From assembly GCF_030816295.1 (NCBI RefSeq), contig NZ_JAUSXV010000001.1, positions 2,542,001 through 2,606,000 on the forward strand: a stretch of 64,000 nt of DNA. The letters are read 5' to 3'. Below, piece after piece: positions 16,591 to 28,375 of this stretch. The DNA comes from Microbacterium natoriense. GTDB taxonomy: Bacteria; Actinomycetota; Actinomycetes; Actinomycetales; Microbacteriaceae. Position numbers and translations under genes: made by a program. The first letter of the stretch is position 1. Every line of letters starts with the position of its first letter. A model generated the notes under the pieces. The model was not told the origin of the DNA. It saw only the letters and a list, made by a program, of their open reading frames with translations, and did not search any database.

Positions 16591-18659
16591 GCTCGGTCCC
16601 TCACCTTCAAGATGTGCACCGGCTCGGAGAACGAGTCCAGGCGCACGTAGTTGTGGTCTGCCCAAGTCCAGACAGCACCAGTGACGAGGTCTTCGACCTC
16701 GAAGCTCTCCCCGAGCGGCACGCCCCACACGGTCGTGTCGAGGTGCACGGTGGTCTCGCGCACCGAGTGCGGGTCGACGTTGGCGACGACGATGATGGTG
16801 TCGGGGCGGCCCGTGCCCGTGAACGCGGCGTCGAGGTGCTTGCTGTACACCAGCACGGCATCGTCGTCGCTCCAGTGCGTCGAGAGATTGCGCAGCTGGT
16901 GGAGCGCCGGGTGGTCACGGCGGATGCCGTTGAGGCGCCGCAGAAGGGGAGCGAGCGAGTCTCCTGCGGCCTCGGCTGCGTCCCAGTCACGCACCTTGTA
17001 CTCGTACTTCTCGTTGTCGATGTTCTCCTCGGACCCGGGCCGCGCCACGTTCTCGAAGAGCTCGTACCCCGCGTACACGCCGTACACGGGCGCAGCGGTG
17101 GCCGCGATGCACGCGCGGATCTTGTACGCCGCTCTGCCGCCGAACTGCAGATACTCCGTGAGGATGTCGTGCGTGTTGACAAACAGGTTCGGACGCATGA
17201 AGTCGCTGGTGTCGTGAGACACCGCAGTGAGGAACTCCTCGAGCTCGCTCTTGGTGTTGCGCCACGTGAAGTAGCTGTAGCTCTGCTGGAAGCCGACCGC
17301 GGCGAGCGCCTGCATGACGGCGGGCCGAGTGAAAGCCTCGGCGAGGAAGATCACATCCGGGTCGCTCGCGTTCACCGTGGCGATCAGCCACTCCCAGAAC
17401 TGCAGCGGCTTGGTGTGCGGATTGTCGACACGGAAGATCTTGACGCCCTGCCCCACCCAGTGCATCACGACGCGGAGCATCTCCTGGTAGATGCCCTCGG
17501 GGTCGTTGTCGAAGTTCAGGGGGTAGATGTCCTGGTACTTCTTGGGCGGATTCTCGGCGTACGCGATCGTCCCGTCGGGAAGCGTCGTGAACCACTCGGG
17601 ATGCTCGGCGACCCAGGGGTGATCGGGCGAGGCCTGCAGGGCGAGGTCGAGCGCCACCTCGAGACCCTCGGTGCGTGCGGCGCGGACGAAGGCGCGGAAG
17701 TCGGCGGGGGTGCCGAGATCCGGATGGATCGCGTCGTGCCCTCCTTCGGCCGAGCCGATCGCATACGGCGAACCGGGATCGTCGGGCCCCGCGGTGAGGG
17801 TGTTGTTGCGGCCCTTGCGGTTGGTGGTGCCGATCGGGTGGATCGGGACGAGGTAGATGACGTCGAATCCCATGCCGGCCACTCCGGGGAGGCGCTTGGC
17901 CGCTGTGCGGAACGTTCCCGACTTGATCGACCCGTCTTTCAGCCGCTTGGCACCTTCGGAACGCGGGAAGAACTCGTACCAGGCGCCGACGCCCGCGGCG
18001 GCCCGCTCGACCAGAAGAGACTGAGGGTTCCCGGCGGAGCGCAGCGTCGTGAGGGGACGATCGTGGAAGATCTGCGCCAGCCCGGCATCCGTCGACACCG
18101 CCAGAGTCACGTCGCCGACGCCGTCGGCGAGGGAGTCGGCCGTGGCCTTGAGCAGCTTGCGCTGCGCCGCGGGACGATCCTTCTCCGCCGCGGCGCGCAG
18201 GAGCAGCTCGCGTCCGAGAGCGGCCATGACGGGGACGTCGACGCCGGCGGCGACTTTGAGCTCGGCCGCGTGCGCCCAGGTGGCGAAGTCGTCGGAGAAC
18301 GCCTCGAACGCGAACGTCCACGCGCCCTGCGCATCGACGGCCAGCTCGACCGCCCATCGATCGGTGCCGTCGGCGAGCGGCCGCAGCCGATGCAGGGACT
18401 CCTCGCCGTCGGGCGACGTCAGACGCAGCTGCACCCCGATGATGTCGTGCCCCTCGCGGAACGCGACGACGCTGAAGGGCACCACCTCGCCCACGAACGC
18501 CTTCGGTGGGAAGCCGCCCGGCACACGGGGTGTCCCGTTCACGAGCGGGATGCGCGTCGTGCGGAGATCCTCGCCGTCAGAACGGGCGCCGAGCGGGCGC
18601 AGAGGGATCTGGGCGGGGCTCCGAAGAACCGGGGTCCGGGTGTTCGCACGTGCTGCCAC
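16587..18659 (-). CDS. glgE: Alpha-1,4-glucan:maltose-1-phosphate maltosyltransferase
   Basis: The 690-residue GH13_3 enzyme transfers maltosyl units from alpha-maltose-1-phosphate to a growing glucan. The N-terminal beta-domain (RFPxxxRxxGG-like, here PRVPGGFPPKAFVGEVVPFSV) and the long insertion with YEFFPRSEGAKRLKDGSIKS identify GlgE and not an ordinary amylase. The barrel carries KIFRVDNPHTKPLQFWEWL (nucleophile Asp), VIFLAEAFTRPAVM (acid/base Glu) and LFVNTHDILTEYLQ. TACATT lies six bases before the GTG start, suggesting a leaderless message. It lies 65 bases from glgX and overlaps glgB. Confidence 0.95.
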   Translation of the reverse strand: MAARANTRTPVLRSPAQIPLRPLGARSDGEDLRTTRIPLVNGTPRVPGGFPPKAFVGEVVPFSVVAFREGHDIIGVQLRLTSPDGEESLHRLRPLADGTDRWAVELAVDAQGAWTFAFEAFSDDFATWAHAAELKVAAGVDVPVMAALGRELLLRAAAEKDRPAAQRKLLKATADSLADGVGDVTLAVSTDAGLAQIFHDRPLTTLRSAGNPQSLLVERAAAGVGAWYEFFPRSEGAKRLKDGSIKSGTFRTAAKRLPGVAGMGFDVIYLVPIHPIGTTNRKGRNNTLTAGPDDPGSPYAIGSAEGGHDAIHPDLGTPADFRAFVRAARTEGLEVALDLALQASPDHPWVAEHPEWFTTLPDGTIAYAENPPKKYQDIYPLNFDNDPEGIYQEMLRVVMHWVGQGVKIFRVDNPHTKPLQFWEWLIATVNASDPDVIFLAEAFTRPAVMQALAAVGFQQSYSYFTWRNTKSELEEFLTAVSHDTSDFMRPNLFVNTHDILTEYLQFGGRAAYKIRACIAATAAPVYGVYAGYELFENVARPGSEENIDNEKYEYKVRDWDAAEAAGDSLAPLLRRLNGIRRDHPALHQLRNLSTHWSDDDAVLVYSKHLDAAFTGTGRPDTIIVVANVDPHSVRETTVHLDTTVWGVPLGESFEVEDLVTGAVWTWADHNYVRLDSFSEPVHILKVRDRA

Positions 18660-18665
18660 ACTGCG

Positions 18666-18671
18666 AATGTA
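18666..18671 (-). promoter_or_regulatory. -10 box of glgE, leaderless spacing
   Basis: TACATT ends six bases before the glgE GTG at 18659. A transcript would start at or next to the start codon. Confidence 0.55.
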
Positions 18672-18724
18672 CCGTTACCCGACCACCCACGGTAGCCGAG
18701 TGACCGGGCGCGTCGCGTGCCTTC

Positions 18725-20797
18725 TCACTCCACGCGGAAGAGGCGCATGGACGTGCCGGGAATCGGCAGCACATCCCCGGGAGCGAACTCCTCGCCGGTG
18801 TCGGACGGCCGCTCGTCAGCGCTCGACCAGAGGGTCACGAAGCGGGTCGCTCCCTCGATCTCCTCGGGCAGCCGCACGTCGATCGGCGCCTCCGTGCCGT
18901 GCACGATCAGCAGGATGCGGTTGGCGGGTTCCTTGTCAGGAGTCGACGCGGCGACGTACTGGATCGTGCGGTTGCCGGGATCGGTCCACTGCTCGCTCTC
19001 CATCGTCTCGCCGTTCTGGTCGAACCAGTCCATGACCGAGGCGTTGGGGATGTGCTCGCCCAGGCGGGCGTACTTGCTGGGGCGCAGCGCGGGGTTGTCC
19101 GTGCGCAGACGGATCAGCTTCGAGACATGCGCACGCAGATCCTCCTGCCAGGGCTCGTCGTCCCAGCCGAGCCAGGTCATCGCGGTGTCCTGCGCATAGG
19201 CGTTGTTGTTGCCACGCTGCGAGCGGCCCACCTCGTCGCCCGCGGTGAGCATCGGGATGCCGGCCGAGAGCAGCAGAGTGCCCAGGAGGTTGCGCATGGC
19301 CTTCCGGCGAGCCGCCAGGATCGCCGGGTCGTCGGTCGGCCCCTCGATGCCGTGGTTGAACGAGCGGTTCATGTCGGCGCCGTCGCGGTTGTGCTCGCCG
19401 TTCGCCTCGTTGTGCTTGACGTCGTACGAGACGAGGTCGTGCATCGTGAAGCCGTCATGCGCGGTGACGAAATTCACGCTCGCGAGGGGTCCGCGCTCAT
19501 CGGAGAACGTGTTCGACGAGCCCGCGAGTCGTGTCGCGAATCCGCCGATGCCGACGGGCGCGGAAGCCCGACGCGCGTAGTCGATGTCGCTGAGCCAGAA
19601 GTTGCGGACACGATCGCGGTAGCGGTCGTTCCACTCGTGCCAGCCGCTCGGGAAGTTGCCCGTCTGCCAGCCGCCGAGCCCGACATCCCACGGCTCGGCG
19701 ATGAGCTTGGTGTCCTTCAGGATCGGATCGTTCGAGATCGCGGTGAGCAGCGGATGCTCGGGCGTGTAGGTGTGTGCAGCATCTCGCGCGATCGCCGTCG
19801 CGAGGTCGAAGCGGAACCCGTCGATCTGCATCTCCTGCGCCCAGTAGCGCAGAGAGTCGAGCACGAGGCGGGCACCGGCGTCCGTCGACGTGTTCAGGGT
19901 GTTGCCGCACCCCGTCGTGTCGATGTAGGCGCCGCTCGCGTCCTGCCGGTAGTAGCTCGCGTTGTCGATCCCGCGCATGCTCCAGCGGGGACCGCCGAGC
20001 CCCTCTTCCGCCGTGTGGTTGTAGACCACGTCGAGGATGACCTCGAGTCCTGCCTCGTGCAGCAGGCGCACCATGCCCTTGAACTCGGCGAGCACCGCCT
20101 CAGGGCCGCCCTTGCGGGATTCCTCCGTGGCGTAGGCGTTGTGCGGGGTGAAGAAGTTCAGCGTGTTGTAGCCCCAGTAGTTCGTCAGACCGCGTTCGAG
20201 CAGGCGAGGCTCGGGGACGAACGCGTGCACGGGAAGCAGCTCGATCGAGGTGATGCCGAGCGAGTGGAAGTAGCCGATCATCGCCGGATGGGCGAGACCC
20301 GCGTACGTGCCGTGCAGGGCCGGCGGCACGTCGGGCTGCCGTTTGGTGAGGCCCTTCAGATGTCCTTCGTAGATCACCGTCTTGTCGAGCGGCACCTGGG
20401 GCTTGCGCGAATCGCCCCAGTCGAAGCCGTCGACGATGACCACAGAGCGCCATTCTTCGTATCCGTCGCCCTGCGCGAGTCCTCGCGCGTAGGGGTCGAG
20501 CAGGAGCGTCTCCGGGTTGAAGGTGTTGCCGGGGCCGTGCGGGCCGCCGACCCGCAGCGCGTACCTCACGCCGGGCTGGAGCAGGGGCGTGGTGACCTCC
20601 CAGACACCGCCGGGCAGCCGTTCGAGATCGGCCTGGTCGGTGACCCAGTCGAGGTCGGTCGCGTCGAACACCACGAGTTCGACGGAAGAGGCGTTCTGCG
20701 ACCAGACGCGCAGGGTTCCGACGCCGTCGTGCAGACGGACGCCGAGGTTGTCGAGTGCAGTACCGCCGGGCACGGTGATGTCTCGGTTCGCGGGCAT
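18725..20797 (-). CDS. glgX: Glycogen debranching enzyme GlgX
   Basis: The 690-residue isoamylase-type GH13 enzyme hydrolyses alpha-1,6 branches. A CBM48-type N terminus (LGVRLHDGVGTLRVWSQNA) is followed by the barrel with GFRFDLATAIARD (nucleophile Asp), KLIAEPWDVGLGGWQ (acid/base Glu) and FVTAHDGFTMHDLVSYDVKHN (third Asp). The LLLSAGIPMLTAGDEVGRSQ and NNAYAQD segments are characteristic of GlgX. It heads the reverse-strand cluster glgX-glgE-glgB but lies 65 bases from glgE, which has its own promoter signal. The gene has a leaderless-type -10 itself. Confidence 0.94.
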   Translation of the reverse strand: MPANRDITVPGGTALDNLGVRLHDGVGTLRVWSQNASSVELVVFDATDLDWVTDQADLERLPGGVWEVTTPLLQPGVRYALRVGGPHGPGNTFNPETLLLDPYARGLAQGDGYEEWRSVVIVDGFDWGDSRKPQVPLDKTVIYEGHLKGLTKRQPDVPPALHGTYAGLAHPAMIGYFHSLGITSIELLPVHAFVPEPRLLERGLTNYWGYNTLNFFTPHNAYATEESRKGGPEAVLAEFKGMVRLLHEAGLEVILDVVYNHTAEEGLGGPRWSMRGIDNASYYRQDASGAYIDTTGCGNTLNTSTDAGARLVLDSLRYWAQEMQIDGFRFDLATAIARDAAHTYTPEHPLLTAISNDPILKDTKLIAEPWDVGLGGWQTGNFPSGWHEWNDRYRDRVRNFWLSDIDYARRASAPVGIGGFATRLAGSSNTFSDERGPLASVNFVTAHDGFTMHDLVSYDVKHNEANGEHNRDGADMNRSFNHGIEGPTDDPAILAARRKAMRNLLGTLLLSAGIPMLTAGDEVGRSQRGNNNAYAQDTAMTWLGWDDEPWQEDLRAHVSKLIRLRTDNPALRPSKYARLGEHIPNASVMDWFDQNGETMESEQWTDPGNRTIQYVAASTPDKEPANRILLIVHGTEAPIDVRLPEEIEGATRFVTLWSSADERPSDTGEEFAPGDVLPIPGTSMRLFRVE

Positions 20798-20803
20798 GAG
20801 TAC

Positions 20804-20809
20804 ACATTA
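20804..20809 (-). promoter_or_regulatory. -10 box of glgX, leaderless spacing
   Basis: TAATGT ends six bases before the glgX ATG at 20797; it is the closest to TATAAT of the set. Confidence 0.6.
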
Positions 20810-20888
20810 GGGGGTGCGCCCGGGTGTCACGGCTCGGTGCACTCAGTTCCGTGTGCCGGGGGCGCGAAAATAGGGGAGAGTTGTAGGG

Positions 20889-22064
20889 ATGCGCCACTAC
20901 CTCGACCATGCCGCCACGTCTCCGCTGCGCCCGGAGGCGCGTGAGGCGTGGCTGCACGCGTCCGAGATCGTCGGAAACGCCTCGTCGACGCATGGAGCAG
21001 GGCAGGACGCGAGGAGACTCCTGGAGGAATCGCGTGAGCGCGTCGCTGCGGCGCTGGGGTGCGAGCCGATCGAGGTGGTGTTCACGTCTGGGGGCACCGA
21101 GGCGATCAACTTCTCGCTCCAGGGCATGTGGGCCGCGAGGCCCGCAGGCGCAGACGCGATCGTGATGCCGGATGCCGAGCACCACGCGACGATGGACACG
21201 GTTGCCGTTCTCGTGGCCCGAGGGGCGGTGCTGCGCCCGGTCAGGGTGTCGCAGGAGGCGCGGGTGCCCGTGGTCGATTTCGCCGCCGCGCTGCCCGGTG
21301 CCGCTCTCGCCACGGCGCTCATGGCCAACAACGAGTCGGGCACCGTGAACGACGGCGTCGCGCTGTCTCTCGCGGCTGCGGAGGCGCACGTACCGCTGCA
21401 CCTCGATGCGGTGGCCGCCCTCGGCCATCTGCCTGTGTCGTTCTCCGCACTGCGCGGGCACGCTCCGGACGGAGCCGGTCTCGTGGCGCTCAGCGTCGCC
21501 GGTCACAAGATCAGCGCTCCTGTCGGTGTAGGAGCGGCGGTCGTGGCGCGCAGCGCGCGGATCGCTCCGCTGCTGCACGGCGGAGCACAGCAGCGGTCCC
21601 TTCGCGCCGGCACGCAGGACGTCGCAGGTGCAGCCGCTTTCGCGGTCGCGCTCGAACTCGCCGAGCAGGAGCGCGTATCCGAGGGGAGGCGACTGCGTGC
21701 TCTGCGCGATCGGCTCGTCGGCGGCATCCGCTCCCGCGTTCCCTCTGCGCAGCTCCTGGGCGACCCCGTCGACCGCCTGCCGGGCAACGCCCACATGCTC
21801 TTCCCCGGGGCGGTAGGGGAGAGTCTGCTCTTCCTCCTCGACATGGCGGAGATCGCGGCCTCCACCGGTTCGGCATGCCAGGCGGGCGTCGCAGAACCCT
21901 CGCACGTGGTGATGGCGATGGGGCGCAGTGAGCAGGATGCGCGCAGCGTGCTGCGCTTCTCCCTCGGGCGCACGACGGTGGACGCCGATGTCGACGCAGT
22001 GCTCGCGAGCATCGAAGACGCGTATCGGCGGGCATCCGGCCCGCGTTCATCCAGCCCCTCGTAG
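20889..22064 (+). CDS. Cysteine desulfurase (NifS/IscS type)
   Basis: The 391-residue PLP enzyme takes sulfur from cysteine. Visible features are DHAATSPLRPEAREAW at the N terminus, the GGTEAINFSLQG cofactor loop, His pair in DAEHHATMD, HLDAVAALGHLP, the Schiff-base lysine K207 in SVAGHKISAPVGVGA and the persulfide Cys at residue 330 in ASTGSACQAG. The ATG has GGGGAGAG eight bases upstream. mnmA follows nine bases later, so this enzyme most likely supplies sulfur for tRNA 2-thiolation; whether it also serves Fe-S assembly cannot be told from sequence. Confidence 0.92.
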   Translation: MRHYLDHAATSPLRPEAREAWLHASEIVGNASSTHGAGQDARRLLEESRERVAAALGCEPIEVVFTSGGTEAINFSLQGMWAARPAGADAIVMPDAEHHATMDTVAVLVARGAVLRPVRVSQEARVPVVDFAAALPGAALATALMANNESGTVNDGVALSLAAAEAHVPLHLDAVAALGHLPVSFSALRGHAPDGAGLVALSVAGHKISAPVGVGAAVVARSARIAPLLHGGAQQRSLRAGTQDVAGAAAFAVALELAEQERVSEGRRLRALRDRLVGGIRSRVPSAQLLGDPVDRLPGNAHMLFPGAVGESLLFLLDMAEIAASTGSACQAGVAEPSHVVMAMGRSEQDARSVLRFSLGRTTVDADVDAVLASIEDAYRRASGPRSSSPS

Positions 22065-22067
22065 ACT
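22062..22067 (+). promoter_or_regulatory. -10 box of mnmA, leaderless spacing
   Basis: TAGACT overlaps the end of the desulfurase gene (its stop TAG is the first half of the box) and lies six bases before the mnmA ATG. Confidence 0.55.
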
Positions 22068-22073
22068 GGCTTC

Positions 22074-23171
22074 ATGCGTATTCTTGCGGCCATGAGCGGG
22101 GGAGTGGACTCCGCCGTCGCCGCCGCGCGTGCGGTCGAGGCCGGACACGACGTGGTCGGAGTGCATCTGGCGCTGTCCAGAGCGGGCGGCACGCTGCGCA
22201 CTGGCAGTCGCGGGTGCTGCACGATCGAGGATGCCCTCGACGCACGCCGCGCCGCCGACCTGCTGGGGATCCCCTTCTACGTATGGGACTTCTCCGAGCG
22301 CTTCCGCGACGACGTGATCGCCGACTTCGTGTCGGAGTACCAGGCCGGTCGCACACCCAACCCGTGCATGCGCTGCAACGAGAAGATCAAGTTCGCGGCA
22401 CTCCTCGAGCGTGCCATCGAGCTCGGCTTCGACGCCGTCTGCACCGGCCACTACGCGAATCTCGTCTCGACCGAGACCGGTCTCGAGCTGCACCGCGCCG
22501 CAGATGACGCCAAGGACCAGTCGTACGTCCTGGGTGTGCTCACGGCCGAGCAGCTCGCGCACACCTACTTCCCGCTGGGATCCACGCCCTCGAAGGCCCT
22601 GGTTCGGGCGGAAGCGGCCGAGCGTGGATTGAGCGTGGCGCAGAAGCCGGACAGCCACGACATCTGCTTCATCCCCGACGGCGACACGCGCGGCTGGCTG
22701 GCCGAGAAGGTCGGCACCGCGACCGGAGACATCGTCGACCGCTCCGGTTCTGTCGTGGGCACCCACGAAGGCGCTCACGCGTTCACGGTGGGACAGCGTC
22801 GAGGACTCAAACTGGGAATCCCCGCATCCGACGGCAAGCCGCGGTTCGTGCTCGAGGTGCGCCCGGTGTCGAACACTGTCGTGGTGGGGCCCAAGGAGGC
22901 GCTTGCGATCGGCGAGATCTCGGGTGCGCGCTTCAGCTGGGCTGGCGCCGCTCCCGCCGCGACCGAGTTCGCCTGCGAGGTGCAGATCCGCGCCCATGCC
23001 GAGCCGGTTCCGGCGTCCGCCACCGTGACCGCCGACGGCGTCGTCGTCGTGCCGGACGTCCCCCTGGAAGGCGTCGCCACCGGACAGACCGCCGTGCTCT
23101 ACGTCGGCACCCGCGTGCTCGGCCAGTTCACGATCGACCGCACGGTCTCGGCTGTTCCCGTCGACGCCTGA
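22074..23171 (+). CDS. mnmA: tRNA-specific 2-thiouridylase MnmA
   Basis: The 365-residue enzyme thiolates U34 of certain tRNAs. The ATP-binding loop [15 protein letters not shown] is at residues 6-20. Cys at 101 in [12 protein letters not shown] and at 198 in [13 protein letters not shown] correspond to the catalytic pair of E. coli MnmA (C102 and C199); an extra Cys at 98 and a CC pair at 48-49 are also present. The C-terminal beta-barrel ([12 protein letters not shown], then VVVGPKEAL) is complete. It directly follows the sulfur-donor desulfurase. Confidence 0.95.
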   Translation: MRILAAMSGGVDSAVAAARAVEAGHDVVGVHLALSRAGGTLRTGSRGCCTIEDALDARRAADLLGIPFYVWDFSERFRDDVIADFVSEYQAGRTPNPCMRCNEKIKFAALLERAIELGFDAVCTGHYANLVSTETGLELHRAADDAKDQSYVLGVLTAEQLAHTYFPLGSTPSKALVRAEAAERGLSVAQKPDSHDICFIPDGDTRGWLAEKVGTATGDIVDRSGSVVGTHEGAHAFTVGQRRGLKLGIPASDGKPRFVLEVRPVSNTVVVGPKEALAIGEISGARFSWAGAAPAATEFACEVQIRAHAEPVPASATVTADGVVVVPDVPLEGVATGQTAVLYVGTRVLGQFTIDRTVSAVPVDA

Positions 23172-23217
23172 GTCTGCCTTCACATCCGCGGCACGGTGCG
23201 ATGTCGGCGTGCGATCG

Positions 23218-25551
<2,334 letters not shown>

Positions 25552-25555
25552 ATCG

Positions 25556-25846
25556 TCAGCTCGTCTGGCGGAATTCGAATCCAGAGGCGTCGCCGGGACT
25601 CGGCGCATCGATGCTCATGACCTCTACCGCGTCGACTCGCGCGGAGACGGGTCCGCGGCGCATCTCCACGAGAGTCGCCTCCACGTCGTCCGCGTCGCCG
25701 TGCAGTTCGGCCTCGACCGTACCGTCGCGGCGGTTGCGCACCCATCCGGACACGTGGTGGGCCTCCGCGGCGTCCCGCGTGAACCAGCGGTAGCCGACGC
25801 CCTGCACGTGCCCGCGCACGCGTACTCGTACTCGTGTCGACGTCAT
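25556..25846 (-). CDS. acyP: Acylphosphatase
   Basis: The 96-residue enzyme hydrolyses acyl phosphates. The signature VRGHVQGVGYRWFTRDAAEAH with catalytic Arg in GYRWF, then VSGWVRNRRDGTVEAELHG with catalytic Asn, is complete. The ATG at 25846 overlaps the stop of the upstream GNAT gene (ATGA), so the two are co-translated; no functional link is known. It converges with ligA, four bases apart. Confidence 0.92.
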   Translation of the reverse strand: MTSTRVRVRVRGHVQGVGYRWFTRDAAEAHHVSGWVRNRRDGTVEAELHGDADDVEATLVEMRRGPVSARVDAVEVMSIDAPSPGDASGFEFRQTS

Positions 25847-26397
25847 GCGGAACCGTCCGAGAGCCGTCGCGTGTGCCGAAGCTCGCGCAGATCCTTCGCG
25901 CCCCCGGCATCCGCGGTCTTCTCCGTGCCGTCGGCGATCCAGCCGTGGCGCTCGTAGAAGCGTGAGGCGCGCTGGTTGCCGTGCAGGACCCAGAGGAAGG
26001 CTTCATCGAAGCCGTCCTCCACGAGGCTCTCGGCCGCACGGGTTACGAGAGCGTGTCCGACACCGGTGGACCATGCCGCGGGATGCGCGTACAGGCCCGC
26101 GAGTTCGCCGAGCCCGGACGTTCCCTCGTCCCGTCCGGGGCCGAACGTGGCCCATCCGGTGATGACACCGTCGTCGTCGGCGACGAGCATCCGATGCACG
26201 GGCACGTCGTACCCGATCGGGGGAAGACCGGCCTCGGAACGGACGATCCAGCTCGCCCACATCTCCTGGCGCCCATCAACGCTCTGTGCGTCGAGCACCG
26301 CCTGATCGATCAGCCCTGCATAGGCGGCGCGCCAGGAGGCGACATGCACCTCGGCGACGCCTCGAGCGTCGTGGGGGACGGCGGGTCTGATGATCAC
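25843..26397 (-). CDS. GNAT-family N-acetyltransferase
   Basis: The 184-residue protein is a member of the GNAT fold: AEVHVASWRAAYAGLI at the N terminus, a central strand ending in GLYAHPAAWSTGVGHALVTR (acetyl-CoA loop, of the Q/RxxGxG/A type) and FDEAFLWVLHGNQRASRFYERHGW near the end. The acceptor substrate is unknown. The start is GTG with a leaderless-type -10; the stop overlaps acyP. Confidence 0.85.
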   Translation of the reverse strand: MIIRPAVPHDARGVAEVHVASWRAAYAGLIDQAVLDAQSVDGRQEMWASWIVRSEAGLPPIGYDVPVHRMLVADDDGVITGWATFGPGRDEGTSGLGELAGLYAHPAAWSTGVGHALVTRAAESLVEDGFDEAFLWVLHGNQRASRFYERHGWIADGTEKTADAGGAKDLRELRHTRRLSDGSA

Positions 26398-26403
26398 CCT
26401 TCC

Positions 26404-26409
26404 ACGCTA
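26404..26409 (-). promoter_or_regulatory. -10 box of the GNAT gene, leaderless spacing
   Basis: TAGCGT lies six bases before the GTG at 26397, followed by the acyP gene in the same transcript. Confidence 0.5.
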
Positions 26410-26509
26410 GCGGCGCTGCACGAGCGGTACGAGGGCGCGACACGCCGGACGCACATCGGGTGCCGCGGCTGGTCAGCCACGGCACCCGAGAAGAACCTCG
26501 TGCGCGGGG

Positions 26510-28330
26510 TCAGTCCTTGCGGCGGGGCTTGCGGAACGGCTTGTCCTCGCGGTCTTCGCGTGCCGGACGGTCGTCGCGATCGCCGTACGACGGACGGTCG
26601 CGGCGCTCGAAGCGGTCGCCGTCACGACGCGCGCCGCCGCGCGGGCCGCGATCGGGCTTGATCTCGATCAGACGCCCCGAGATGCGGGTGTCGCGGAGCT
26701 TCTCGAGAACCGAAGCGTCCATGTTCGACGGCAGCTCGACCGTCGAGAAGTCCGGGCGGATGTTGATCACGCCGAAGTCGTCACGTCCGAGGCCGCCCTC
26801 GTTCGCGAGGGCGCCGACGATCTGACGCGGCTCCACGCGGTGGCGGCGACCGACCTCGATGCGGTAGGCGGTGTAGTCCCCGCGTCCCCGTCGCTCAGTG
26901 CGCGGCTCACGGTCGGAACGCGGTGCGCGTTCGCGCTGCGGCCGGTTGTCGGCCTCGACCGCCCGCGAGAGCGCGTCGTTCGACGGGTCGAGCAGCAGCG
27001 GGGTGTCGCCCTGGGCGACCACGGCGAGGGCTGCGGCCACATCGGACTCGGGCACGTCGTTGTTGCGCACGTAGTGGGCGATGATGTCGCGGAAGGCCTC
27101 GATGCGGCCGGTCTCCGACAGTGCCGTCGTGATCGCGTCGTCGAAGCGCGCGAGGCGCGTGCTGTTCACGTCCTCCATGCTCGGCAACTGCATCTGCGTC
27201 GGCTCCTGGCGGGTCGCGCGCTCGATCGACTTCAGCAGGTAGCGCTCGCGCGGGGTGATGAAGCTGATCGCATCGCCCTTGCGTCCGGCCCGGCCCGTGC
27301 GGCCGATGCGGTGCACGTACGACTCGGTGTCGGTGGGGATGTCGAAGTTGATGACGTGGCTGATCCGCTCCACGTCGAGGCCGCGGGCGGCGACGTCGGT
27401 GGCGACGAGGATGTCGAGCTTGCCGTCCTTGAGCTGGTTGACGCTGCGCTCGCGCTGAACCTGCGGCACGTCGCCGTTGATGGCGGCGGCGGAGTAGCCA
27501 CGGGCGCGCAGCTTCTCGGCGAGCGTCTCGGTCTCGTTCTTCGTGCGGACGAAGACGATCATGCCGTCGAAGTTCTCCACCTCGAGGATGCGCGTCAAGG
27601 CGTCGACCTTCTGCGCGTACGACACGACCAGGTAGCGCTGCGTGATGTTCGTTCCGGTCGCGGTCTTGGACTTGATGCTGATCTCTTCCGGATCGCGCAG
27701 GTACTTCTGCGCGAGACGGCGGATCTGCGGAGGCATGGTGGCGGAGAACAGGGCGACCTGCTTCTCCGCGGGCGTCTGGGCCAGGATCTGCTCGACGTCC
27801 TCGGCGAAGCCCATCTTCAGCATCTCGTCGGCTTCGTCGAGCACGAGGTACTGCAGCTCGGAGAGGTCGAGCGTGCCCTTCGCGAGGTGGTCCATGATGC
27901 GACCGGGGGTGCCGACGACCACGTGCACGCCGCGGCGCAGCGCGGAGAGCTGGACACCGTAGCCCTGGCCGCCGTAGACGGGCAGCACGTGCACGCCCTT
28001 CATCTTCGAGGCGTACGATTCGAACGCCTCGCAGACCTGCAGCGCGAGCTCGCGGGTCGGGGCGAGCACGAGCGCCTGCGGGGTCTTCTGCGCGATGTCC
28101 AGTCGCTCGAGCACGGGCAGCGCGAACGCGGCCGTCTTCCCGGTTCCGGTCTGCGCCATGCCGACGACGTCGCGCCCGGCCAGCAGGGTGGGGATCGTGG
28201 CGGCCTGGATGGGCGAGGGGGTCTCGTAGCCGAGGTCTTTGATGGCTTTGAGGACGGGCCCGGTGATGCCGAGCTCCTCGAATCCGGGGGTCTCGGGGGC
28301 GTCAGTGGGCACAGCGTCTTCTTCAGTCAC
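26510..28330 (-). CDS. DEAD-box ATP-dependent RNA helicase (DeaD/CsdA-like)
   Basis: The 606-residue helicase shows the Q motif (GFEELGITGPVLKAIKDLGY, with SPIQAATIP), motif I AQTGTGKTAAF, motif Ia PTRELALQV, motif II DEADEML, motif III SAT and motif VI HRIGRTGRAGRKG. After the two RecA domains come a DbpA-like RNA-binding domain (YTAYRIEVGRRHRVEPRQIVGAL, then FGVINIRPDFSTVELP) and a basic Arg/Asp-rich tail ending in KPFRKPRRKD. The family remodels rRNA and mRNA structure, often in the cold. It starts at GTG with a leaderless-type -10. Confidence 0.93.
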   Translation of the reverse strand: MTEEDAVPTDAPETPGFEELGITGPVLKAIKDLGYETPSPIQAATIPTLLAGRDVVGMAQTGTGKTAAFALPVLERLDIAQKTPQALVLAPTRELALQVCEAFESYASKMKGVHVLPVYGGQGYGVQLSALRRGVHVVVGTPGRIMDHLAKGTLDLSELQYLVLDEADEMLKMGFAEDVEQILAQTPAEKQVALFSATMPPQIRRLAQKYLRDPEEISIKSKTATGTNITQRYLVVSYAQKVDALTRILEVENFDGMIVFVRTKNETETLAEKLRARGYSAAAINGDVPQVQRERSVNQLKDGKLDILVATDVAARGLDVERISHVINFDIPTDTESYVHRIGRTGRAGRKGDAISFITPRERYLLKSIERATRQEPTQMQLPSMEDVNSTRLARFDDAITTALSETGRIEAFRDIIAHYVRNNDVPESDVAAALAVVAQGDTPLLLDPSNDALSRAVEADNRPQRERAPRSDREPRTERRGRGDYTAYRIEVGRRHRVEPRQIVGALANEGGLGRDDFGVINIRPDFSTVELPSNMDASVLEKLRDTRISGRLIEIKPDRGPRGGARRDGDRFERRDRPSYGDRDDRPAREDREDKPFRKPRRKD

Positions 28331-28336
28331 TGACCA

Positions 28337-28342
28337 AGGCTA
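28337..28342 (-). promoter_or_regulatory. -10 box of the DEAD-box helicase gene, leaderless spacing
   Basis: TAGCCT lies six bases before the GTG at 28330, within the 45-base gap downstream of the acyl-CoA ligase gene. Confidence 0.5.
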
Positions 28343-28375
28343 GCGTGATCGCGCCCGTCGCACCTGGGCGCGGGG

